This document shows positions 1-6,245 of a stretch of DNA of 8,023 bases, piece by piece (the stretch's first letter is position 1; each line of letters begins with the position of its first letter). A program made the position numbers and the translations under genes. The notes under the pieces were generated by a model. It was not told the origin of the DNA. It searched no databases and was given only the letters and a program-made list of their open reading frames with translations. This DNA is from Prevotella sp. (GTDB lineage Bacteria; Bacteroidota; Bacteroidia; Bacteroidales; Bacteroidaceae), in assembly GCA_022511055.1 (NCBI GenBank), contig JAFLSH010000138.1, forward strand, positions 1 to 8,023, in the 5' to 3' direction.

Positions 1-81
1 GAAAAATCCTTGCCCATGTCCGAAGATTTACTTAACTTTGCAATTCAATTCGCAAAAAAAATCTATCACAAAAACAGTTAA
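1..81 (+). CDS. Possible C-terminal tail of an upstream gene (partial)
   Basis: Frame 1 is open from the first base to a TAA at 79-81 and gives 26 residues ending in FAKKIYHKNS. The stretch from residue 7 to the end has the spacing of an amphipathic helix (LLNFAIQFAKKIY), which reads like real protein. Against this, 26 open codons are easily found by chance in AT-rich DNA, frame 2 is open for longer (to 142), and the candidate promoter at 10-40 lies inside it. No family can be assigned. The stop codon falls just inside the left arm of the inverted-repeat block. Confidence 0.25.
   Translation, partial: EKSLPMSEDLLNFAIQFAKKIYHKNS
10..40 (+). promoter_or_regulatory. Candidate Bacteroidetes-type promoter for the AAA+ ATPase gene
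   Basis: TAACTTTG at 33-40 matches the -7 pattern TAnnTTTG exactly. A partial -33 element, TTG at 10-12, lies 20 nt upstream, inside the usual 19-21 nt spacing. Transcription from here would start near 47 and give an untranslated leader of about 320 nt containing the inverted-repeat block and the hairpins. I saw no other TAnnTTTG match between here and the start codon at 368. The -33 element is incomplete, and the site would lie inside coding sequence if the partial frame at 1-81 is real. Confidence 0.4.
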
Positions 82-240
82 TCAGCAAATGAAAAGAACC
101 AACAGGTGTTTTGACAGTCGCCAGGCGGCGCAGACGGAGATATAGCCTTGGCTATGTTCCCGACTGATGCTTCCGACTGCACAAGACAGTGCCATGTAGG
201 TGTTCTTTGACTTATTGTTAACATTGCGTTTTGTGATAGA
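62..240. repeat. Block bounded by 12-bp inverted repeats; possible MITE-like or structured element
   Basis: TCTATCACAAAA at 62-73 is the exact reverse complement of TTTTGTGATAGA at 229-240. Inward similarity continues imperfectly: GTTAA at 77-81 against the GTTAAC palindrome at 217-222, and AAAAGAACC (92-100) against the complement of GGTGTTCTTT (199-208). Inside are CAGTCG at 115-120 with CGACTG at 161-166 and 174-179, and a central hairpin, ATAGCC (142-147), TT, GGCTAT (150-155). AGGTGTT occurs at 104-110 and 198-204 as a direct repeat. No transposase is present. Nested symmetry on this scale suggests either a small non-autonomous mobile repeat or a folded leader RNA; copy number in the genome would separate the two. 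Confidence 0.5.
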
Positions 241-241
241 G

Positions 242-254
242 ACTTTCAGAAAGT
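242..254. repeat. Short perfect palindrome in the leader
   Basis: ACTTTC and GAAAGT flank a single A, giving 6-bp arms directly after the inverted-repeat block. It could be an operator or a weak hairpin. Nothing in the sequence tells these apart, and a palindrome this short can arise by chance. Confidence 0.25.
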
Positions 255-270
255 TTCTATGAGACTCACT

Positions 271-293
271 GGGCAGCGGCTTCGGCCTTGCCC
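271..293 (+). promoter_or_regulatory. Leader hairpin with a C(UUCG)G tetraloop
   Basis: GGGCA (271-275) pairs with TGCCC (289-293). After a small internal bulge, GGC (278-280) pairs with GCC (285-287) around TTCG. In RNA this is the very stable C(UUCG)G tetraloop. No T-run follows, so it is not a typical intrinsic terminator. It lies about 75 nt before the ATPase start codon and could stabilise or regulate the leader RNA. Confidence 0.45.
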
Positions 294-306
294 AAATACC
301 TCTTAC

Positions 307-323
307 GCCCTTTCCGACAGGGC
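307..323 (+). promoter_or_regulatory. Second leader hairpin
   Basis: GCCCT (307-311) pairs with AGGGC (319-323) around a 7-nt loop, 13 nt after the tetraloop hairpin. The two are GC-rich islands in an otherwise AT-rich leader, which makes a joint RNA structure more likely. The rest of the region up to 367 is A/T-rich, which suits translation initiation without a Shine-Dalgarno site. Confidence 0.35.
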
Positions 324-367
324 ATTCGAATGTTCATTACTAAATAATTCCAAAATGTTTTTTTATT

Positions 368-2653
368 ATGGGAAAAGAAGTATTAAAGCTCAACAACGAG
401 CCATGTGATGATGATTTCGACCTCGCTCTCCAGGAGTTCCTTGGCGAACTGGATAACCCTCTGGACCCCCTGGATGAAAACAACGACTCAGACACTGAAC
501 ACGAGACTGACAGCTGCGCCGCAAAGGAGGATAATGGGGCCGGCGCCAAGCTGATGCAGCAAGTGGAGACACAGCAGAACAACACGAAGGAAATCCCTGA
601 AGTCACGATTGGGGTGGAGCCCGGATACAACAGACTTTACTACACCTCAGGGGATGTGAATCTGGCCCTGACGGTAGACTCGGACAGAAAGTTCAGCACG
701 AACAGCTTTGCCGTCCAGATTTATGGCGAGGGATTCTTCCCCATGATTCACAGCCAGAGCGATGTCACGGTCGACTGCTCCCTCAACGGCCTGTTTGCGT
801 GCCAGGCACACAGCTTCCGCGTCTGGCTGCCGGGCAACTACACGCTTCTGCTGCGCGACCGTAGCGATGACTCGCTCATCCGGGTGCCCTTCAGGCTCAG
901 CAAGCAGCTCAAGGCCACCGTCGGCAAGCCGGTGAGAATACTGCCGTGCAGCATCGAAGAGATGGTGGCCGAGGTCGACAAAGACAGCCAGACATGGAAC
1001 ACGCTGGCGCTGCACCCCGGCACGGCCCAGCTGCGGCTCTATGTCCTCAAGGACAAGCAGATGGAGGCTTACAACGCCTTCCGCACGTGCCTGTCGGGCA
1101 GTGCCTTCCCCGTCTGCAAGAACCTGCTCATCACCACCTTCAACGCCGACTTCGACCGCAGCATACTCACGAGCCTGCTCCACTATGTGGCATCAAGCTA
1201 CTACCTCAGGTACATTGACTGCAACTACCTCTATGATGCCTCGCGCAACAACCCCTACGAGCAGCTCTTCGAAGAGCTGTCCGAAGACGGCCAGCAGGTG
1301 TTCTGCCTCACCAACATCGGCGCGCTGCTCGGCACGGGCGGGCGGGTCATCGTCAAGAAGGTGATGGAGAAGATACGCTCCAACCCCGCCGAACACCGGC
1401 TATGGATGCTCGGCAGCCGGCACGAAGTCAGCGGCCTGCTGGGCATGTACCCCGCGCTGGGCGAGTTCTTCCCCAAGGCCAACCGGCTGGAACAGGAGCC
1501 CTACACGCCGGCCGAGATGGTGGAAGCCTTCTTCGCGCGGATAAACGGCGAGGGCTTCGACTACACGGCGGGCTTCATGGCCACCCTCTCCAAGACCATC
1601 CTGAAAGGATGCCAGAACGGCACGCTCTCGGCCTGGTCCGTCAGCGACATCAGGCGGTTTGTCAGCGAAGAAGTGCGCCCCCGCTACCTGAAGAGGGCCT
1701 ACACCGACATCATGAGCGCACAGCTCACCTACCTGCAAACGGAAGACATCGACCTTGGGCGGCTCTGCAACGCCGGCTCGGCCTACGAGACGTGCATCAG
1801 CGAGCTGAACGCCATGGTGGGGCTCGAAGAGGTGAAGCAGGGCATCATCACCATGGCCAACAACACCCGCTTCTACCTGGAGCGCAGCCGCCGGGGGCTG
1901 CCCACCTCGCAGAAGGTGGCCTACCACTGCATCTTCACCGGCAACCCCGGCACGGGCAAGACCACGGTGGCGCACATGCTGGGCCGCATCTACCGCTCGC
2001 TGGGCCTGCTCTCCAAGGGCGAGGTCATCAGCGCTGACCGCACGCGGCTCGTAGGCCGATACATCGGCGAGACAGAGGAGAACATGAAGGCCATACTCGA
2101 AGAGGCGCGCGGCAACGTGCTTTTCATCGATGAAGCCTACAACCTCTATGACGGGTCGGGCGACCGCAAGGACTTCGGCGCGCGGGTCATCGACTCGCTG
2201 CTGACCGTGCTTTCCCAGCCCAACCCCGATATGCTGATTGTCTTTGCCGGCTATCTGAAGGAGATGGATGCCCTGCTCGCCACAAACCCCGGACTGGCAG
2301 GGCGGTTCCCCTACAAGTACCAGTTCAAGGACTACACCGAGGAGCAGCTCTTCGAGATAGCCCGCCGTCTGTTTGCGCGTGACAGCTATCTGCTCACCCC
2401 TGAGGCCGAGACAACGCTGAAGGAGCAGATTGCGCAGGCATACAAGACCCGCAACGCGAACTTCAGCAACGCCCGCTGGGTGGAGCAGCTGGTCAACAAC
2501 GGCATTATCCCCGCCATGGCCAACCGCGTGGCACAGACCGCCTGCAACGACTACCAGCACGTGGAGGCGGCCGACATCCGCAAGGCTTTCGAGCAGTTCA
2601 ACACCAAGGCCATCGAGCTGAAGCCCCGCCAGAAGGTGGGCTTCAGCGCCTGA
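368..2653 (+). CDS. AAA+ ATPase, CbbX/SpoVK type, with a degenerate second AAA module
   Basis: The C-terminal half is a complete AAA+ ATPase of the CbbX/SpoVK type. It has Walker A GNPGTGKTT (525-533), pore-loop segment GRYIGET (563-569), Walker B LFIDEA (585-590), an arginine-finger region NPGLAGRF (640-647, candidate finger R646) and sensor 2 NAR (R703). Proteins of this type usually form hexameric rings that remodel partner proteins in the cytoplasm. Residues 1-76 are acidic and low in complexity. Residues about 77-180 look like a beta-rich domain I do not recognise. Residues about 250-430 look like a second AAA fold whose Walker A lysine and Walker B acidic pair are lost (see findings). 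At 761 residues it is far longer than CbbX (about 300). No signal peptide or membrane segment is seen. The start has an A/T-rich upstream region and no Shine-Dalgarno site. It stands alone, so the substrate is unknown. AAA+ assignment is secure; cellular role is not. Confidence 0.93.
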   Translation: MGKEVLKLNNEPCDDDFDLALQEFLGELDNPLDPLDENNDSDTEHETDSCAAKEDNGAGAKLMQQVETQQNNTKEIPEVTIGVEPGYNRLYYTSGDVNLALTVDSDRKFSTNSFAVQIYGEGFFPMIHSQSDVTVDCSLNGLFACQAHSFRVWLPGNYTLLLRDRSDDSLIRVPFRLSKQLKATVGKPVRILPCSIEEMVAEVDKDSQTWNTLALHPGTAQLRLYVLKDKQMEAYNAFRTCLSGSAFPVCKNLLITTFNADFDRSILTSLLHYVASSYYLRYIDCNYLYDASRNNPYEQLFEELSEDGQQVFCLTNIGALLGTGGRVIVKKVMEKIRSNPAEHRLWMLGSRHEVSGLLGMYPALGEFFPKANRLEQEPYTPAEMVEAFFARINGEGFDYTAGFMATLSKTILKGCQNGTLSAWSVSDIRRFVSEEVRPRYLKRAYTDIMSAQLTYLQTEDIDLGRLCNAGSAYETCISELNAMVGLEEVKQGIITMANNTRFYLERSRRGLPTSQKVAYHCIFTGNPGTGKTTVAHMLGRIYRSLGLLSKGEVISADRTRLVGRYIGETEENMKAILEEARGNVLFIDEAYNLYDGSGDRKDFGARVIDSLLTVLSQPNPDMLIVFAGYLKEMDALLATNPGLAGRFPYKYQFKDYTEEQLFEIARRLFARDSYLLTPEAETTLKEQIAQAYKTRNANFSNARWVEQLVNNGIIPAMANRVAQTACNDYQHVEAADIRKAFEQFNTKAIELKPRQKVGFSA

Positions 2654-2692
2654 TGGCGCTGGGAAACCCTGGAAAACACACCAAATTCCGTC

Positions 2693-2706
2693 AATTGTTC
2701 ACAATT
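2693..2706. promoter_or_regulatory. Palindrome just upstream of the -33 element
   Basis: AATTGT (2693-2698) and ACAATT (2701-2706) are perfect inverted arms separated by TC, ending 2 bp before the TTTG at 2709. AATTGTT recurs at 2747-2753, near the expected transcription start. The position suits a regulator-binding site. No T-run follows, so it is not a good terminator for the ATPase gene. Confidence 0.35.
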
Positions 2707-2708
2707 TG

Positions 2709-2740
2709 TTTGGGTAATCGGAGAATTATCCGTATTTTTG
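2709..2740 (+). promoter_or_regulatory. Bacteroidetes-type promoter of the OPT-GH28-GH43 operon
   Basis: TTTG at 2709-2712 and TATTTTTG at 2733-2740 are separated by exactly 20 nt. Both match the Bacteroidetes -33/-7 pattern (TTTG-N19-21-TAnnTTTG) in full. Transcription should begin near 2747, leaving a leader of about 120 nt. No promoter-like match was seen in the OPT-GH28 overlap or the 3-bp GH28-GH43 gap, so this site probably drives all three genes. Confidence 0.75.
2719..2732. promoter_or_regulatory. Candidate operator in the promoter spacer
   Basis: CGGAGAATTATCCG is a 14-bp palindrome with one mismatched pair of positions (12 of 14 bases symmetric). It fills the last 14 bp of the spacer and abuts the -7 element. 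A bound protein would cover the promoter, so it could act as a repressor site. The binding protein is unknown, and no regulator gene lies in the window. Confidence 0.35.
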
Positions 2741-2868
2741 CAACTGAATTGTTGATGTTCCTGTCAATGTGATGCGACACCAACAGCGAAGATGCGGAGA
2801 AAATCCACATGATTGCACTGCACAACGAAGAAAACGTGAATAAGGAATAAAACGTAAATATTACCATC

Positions 2869-4875
2869 ATGGAAGACTATGAGATTAAAGAGCAGCTGCC
2901 CGAGAACGCGTTCCGGGCGCTGAACGAGGGAGAAGAGTATGAGCCAATGATGTCGCCGCGGGGCGAGTACCCTGAGGTCAACGCATGGTCAGTGACCTGG
3001 GGCGTGCTGATGGCCATGCTGTTCTCCGCCGCTGCGGCCTATCTGGGCCTGAAGGTGGGGCAGGTGTTCGAGGCCGCCATTCCCATTGCCATTATCGCCG
3101 TGGGCGTGTCGACCGCAGCCAAGCGCAGCAAGGCACTGGGCGAGAACGTTATCATTCAGAGCATCGGCGCATGCTCGGGAGCCGTGGTGGCGGGTGCCAT
3201 CTTCACGCTACCTGCCATCTACATCTTGCAGGCCAAGTACCCTGAGATGTCAGCTTCGTTCCTGAAGATATTCATTGCCTCACTGCTGGGTGGCGTTATC
3301 GGCATTCTGTTCCTGATACCGTTCCGCAAGTACTTTGTCAAGGAGATGCACGGCAAGTATCCCTTCCCCGAGGCCACGGCCACCACGCAGGTGCTGGTCT
3401 CCGGCGCGAAGGGCGGCAACCAGTCTAAGCCGCTGCTGCTGGCGGGCATTGTCGGCGGTCTCTACGACTTCATTGTGGCCACCTTCGGCTGGTGGAACGA
3501 GAACTTTACCAGCCGTGTCATCGGCTGGGGCGAGCAGCTGGCCGACCAGGCCAAGCTGGTGTTCAAGGTCAACACCGGCGCGGCCGTGCTGGGTCTGGGC
3601 TATATCATCGGCTTCAAGTATGCGCTCATCATCACGCTGGGCTCGCTGAGCGTGTGGTGGCTCATTGTTCCGGGCATGTCATTGCTCTTTGGCTCTGATG
3701 TGCTGAATCAGTGGGACCCGGGCATCACTACCGCCGTTGGGGACATGTCGCCCGAGGAAATCTTCAGGGCCTACGGCAAGTCCATAGGCATTGGCGGCAT
3801 TGCCATGGCGGGTATCATTGGCATTATCAAGTCGTGGGATATCATCAAGTCGAGTGTCTCGCGCCTGGCCGGGGGCGGCGACAAGAAGGCTGCCGGCGAC
3901 AACAGTACCGCCGCTGCCGCCGCGCAGCAGGCCACGCTGCGCACCGACCGCGACCTGTCGTTCCGCTTCATTGCCATTGCCTCTGCGGCCACGATACTCA
4001 TCACGTTCCTGTTCTTCTGGTTTGGCGTGATGGATGGCAACGTGCTGCAAGCCCTGGTGGCCATTGTGCTTGTGGCGGTCATTGCGTTCCTCTTCACCAC
4101 CGTGGCGGCCAACGCCATAGCCATTGTCGGCTCCAACCCCGTCTCCGGCATGACACTCATGACACTCATCTTGGCCTCAGTGGTCATGGTGGGCGTGGGG
4201 CTTAGCGGCACCAGCGGCATGGTGGCCGCACTGGTCATGGGCGGCGTGGTCTGCACGGCGCTCTCAATGGCCGGCGCGTTCATCACCGACCTGAAGATTG
4301 GCTACTGGCTGGGCACTACGCCGCAGAAGCAGGAGACGTGGAAGTTTCTCGGCACGCTGGTCAGCGCCGCCACCGTTGGCGGCGTGATGATGCTGCTCAA
4401 CGAGACCTACGGCTTTGCCTCTGGCCAGCTGGCTGCCCCACAGGCCAACGCCATGGCGGCCGTGATTGACCCGCTGATGAACGGCGTGGGCGCGCCGTGG
4501 CTGCTCTACGGCATCGGCGCCGTGCTGGCTGTCGTGCTGACGCTCTGCAAAGTGCCGGCGCTGGCCTTCGCCCTGGGCATGTTCATTCCCATGGAGCTGA
4601 ACGTGCCGCTGCTGGTGGGCGGTGCTGTCAGCTGGTATGTTACCACCCGCTCCAAAGACCCGAAGACCAACGAGGCGCGCGGCGAGCGCGGCACGTTGCT
4701 GGCCTCTGGCTTCATTGCCGGCGGCGCTCTGATGGGCGTGGTGAGCGCCCTGCTGCGCTTTGGCGGCTTCAACCCCATCAGCGACTCGTGGCTGGCCAAT
4801 CCGCTGAGCGAGGTCTGCTCGCTGGTGGCCTACATCTTGCTGATTTGCTACTTCATAAAAGCCACTAAGAAATGA
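2869..4875 (+). CDS. OPT-family oligopeptide (or metal-chelate) transporter
   Basis: This is an inner-membrane transporter of the OPT (oligopeptide transporter) family, whose members carry peptides or metal-chelate compounds into the cell, generally as proton-coupled secondary carriers. The N-terminal region contains NAFRALNEGEEYEPM (13-27) and then AYLGLKVGQVFEAAIP (57-72), the strongly conserved first membrane region of bacterial OPT proteins. The motif GSNPVSGMT (421-429) and the stretch GIGGIAMAGIIGI (306-318) also fit. I count roughly 16 hydrophobic segments. A hydrophilic central loop at about 327-365 includes an Ala-rich stretch. The length of 668 is normal for the family. The start at 2869 keeps the conserved N-terminus; a later Met pair at 27-28 would remove it. 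The ATGA overlap with the GH28 gene implies translational coupling. Substrate cannot be read from the sequence. Confidence 0.93.
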   Translation: MEDYEIKEQLPENAFRALNEGEEYEPMMSPRGEYPEVNAWSVTWGVLMAMLFSAAAAYLGLKVGQVFEAAIPIAIIAVGVSTAAKRSKALGENVIIQSIGACSGAVVAGAIFTLPAIYILQAKYPEMSASFLKIFIASLLGGVIGILFLIPFRKYFVKEMHGKYPFPEATATTQVLVSGAKGGNQSKPLLLAGIVGGLYDFIVATFGWWNENFTSRVIGWGEQLADQAKLVFKVNTGAAVLGLGYIIGFKYALIITLGSLSVWWLIVPGMSLLFGSDVLNQWDPGITTAVGDMSPEEIFRAYGKSIGIGGIAMAGIIGIIKSWDIIKSSVSRLAGGGDKKAAGDNSTAAAAAQQATLRTDRDLSFRFIAIASAATILITFLFFWFGVMDGNVLQALVAIVLVAVIAFLFTTVAANAIAIVGSNPVSGMTLMTLILASVVMVGVGLSGTSGMVAALVMGGVVCTALSMAGAFITDLKIGYWLGTTPQKQETWKFLGTLVSAATVGGVMMLLNETYGFASGQLAAPQANAMAAVIDPLMNGVGAPWLLYGIGAVLAVVLTLCKVPALAFALGMFIPMELNVPLLVGGAVSWYVTTRSKDPKTNEARGERGTLLASGFIAGGALMGVVSALLRFGGFNPISDSWLANPLSEVCSLVAYILLICYFIKATKK

Positions 4876-6242
4876 GACGGCTGATATTTCCCCTCTGCCT
4901 GCTGGCCGCGCTGGCCGTGCAGGCCAAAGACTACGACATTGTGGCCTACGGGGCCGTGAGCGACACCACCGTGCTGAGTACCAAGGCCGTGCAGCAGGCC
5001 ATAGACGACTGCTCGCGGGCGGGCGGAGGCCGCGTGGTTGTGCCCACGGGCAGCTACAAGATTGGCACGATTGTGCTGAAGTCTGATGTTCACCTCTATC
5101 TGGAACACGGCGCGACACTCTACGGCTCGACCGACCTCGGCGACTACCGCCCCATGAAGTCCAGCTACGTCTCGCTGCGCACCAACGTGCCGACTATCCA
5201 GCTCATCTACGCCGACTCGGTGCGTAACGTGGCCATCAGCGGGCTGGGCACCATCGACGGCCGCGGGCGCGCCTTCAAGAAACTGTCGTGGAACGATGAG
5301 GGCATCACCCGCCCCCACCTGATTCGCTTCATTCAGAGCCAGGATATCACCGTCAGCGGCATCACGCTCGCCAACAGCGGCTGCTGGATGCAGCACTACC
5401 TGGCCTGCGACCGCCTGAGGCTGGAAGGGCTCAGGATTACCAACCGCAACAACTACAACAATGATGCGCTCGACCTCGATGGCTGCCACGATGTGATAGT
5501 CCGTGGGCTGCTGGCCGACTCTGACGACGATGCCATCACGCTGAAGTCCACCTCGCCGCGCCTCTGCGAGAACATTCGCATCAGCGACTGCGTGGTCAGC
5601 AGCCACTGCAACGCGGTGAAGCTGGGCACTGAGACCAACGGCGGCTTCCGCAACATCAACATATCGGGCATTGTCATCAAGCCCAGCGCCGACCAGCGCG
5701 AGAAGTTCTTCGGGCAGTGGACAGGCTCGTCGGCCATCTCGCTGGAGATAGTCGACGGCGGCGTGCTTGAGAATGTCAATGTCTCTGACATTACGGTCGA
5801 GGGCACTGAGTCGCCCATCTTCATACGCCTGGGCAACCGCGGCCGCGGCTACATTGCCAAGGACCTGGATGCCGGCGACATTGTGCCCATCACTCATGTC
5901 GGCACAATCAACGGCGTACACCTCAGCAATATCCACATACGCAACGCCGGCGCCACGGGGTGCAGCATCACGGGGCTGCCCGGCCACCCCGTGAAGAACG
6001 TGTGGCTATCAGACATCACGCTGCACCACAAGGGCGGCGTGAAGCCGCAGCAGCTGGCCGCCATAGCCGACTCGCTGAAAGACGAGAAGGAGAAGGAATA
6101 CCCCGAGGCCACCATGTGGGGGCTGCTGCCCGCCAAGGGTTTTTACCTGCGCCATGTCAGCAACGTGAAGTACGGCAACATTGAGGTGCAGACCGAGTGG
6201 CCCGATGCGCGCCCCGACTTCGTGCGGGTCGATGCGGAATAA
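4872..6242 (+). CDS. Secreted GH28 family glycoside hydrolase (polygalacturonase/rhamnogalacturonan type)
   Basis: The N-terminus is a signal peptide (MRRLIFPLCLLAALAVQA, likely cut after A18), so the enzyme should act in the periplasm or beyond. The body has the repeated strand pattern of a right-handed beta-helix. GH28 enzymes hydrolyse galacturonic acid linkages in pectin by inversion. The motif I equivalent is NNDALDLDG (D198) and motif II is DSDDDAITLKS (D219 and D220), giving the three expected aspartates. Motif III reads CNAVKLGTE (246-254) instead of the classical GHG; I recall this form from other Bacteroidales GH28 proteins. The tail YPEATMWGLLPAKGFYLRHV and DARPDFV is also typical of them. 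The length of 456 is normal. Its start lies within the end of the OPT gene and the GH43 gene follows after 3 bp. Family is confident; whether it is an exo-polygalacturonase or acts on rhamnogalacturonan is open. Confidence 0.92.
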   Translation: MRRLIFPLCLLAALAVQAKDYDIVAYGAVSDTTVLSTKAVQQAIDDCSRAGGGRVVVPTGSYKIGTIVLKSDVHLYLEHGATLYGSTDLGDYRPMKSSYVSLRTNVPTIQLIYADSVRNVAISGLGTIDGRGRAFKKLSWNDEGITRPHLIRFIQSQDITVSGITLANSGCWMQHYLACDRLRLEGLRITNRNNYNNDALDLDGCHDVIVRGLLADSDDDAITLKSTSPRLCENIRISDCVVSSHCNAVKLGTETNGGFRNINISGIVIKPSADQREKFFGQWTGSSAISLEIVDGGVLENVNVSDITVEGTESPIFIRLGNRGRGYIAKDLDAGDIVPITHVGTINGVHLSNIHIRNAGATGCSITGLPGHPVKNVWLSDITLHHKGGVKPQQLAAIADSLKDEKEKEYPEATMWGLLPAKGFYLRHVSNVKYGNIEVQTEWPDARPDFVRVDAE

Positions 6243-6245
6243 CCC

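Noticed and set aside
89..145. 18-codon frame beginning at the ATG at 89
   Set aside because: Too short, sits inside the inverted-repeat block, shows no protein-like pattern, and has no supporting start context.
1400..2560. 386-codon open frame on the - strand, opposite the ATPase gene
   Set aside because: It lies entirely within the coding sequence of a gene with clear AAA+ motifs. Long antisense frames are expected in GC-rich coding DNA, and its protein has a biased V/A/G/H composition with no recognisable domain.
2693..2706. AATTGT-TC-ACAATT palindrome as the terminator of the ATPase gene
   Set aside because: The stem is short and AT-only apart from one pair, and no T-run follows. Its position against the -33 element fits an operator better.
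4848..5987. 379-codon open frame on the - strand, opposite GH28
   Set aside because: Shadow of the GH28 gene; no motif, and no promoter-like sequence for that strand.
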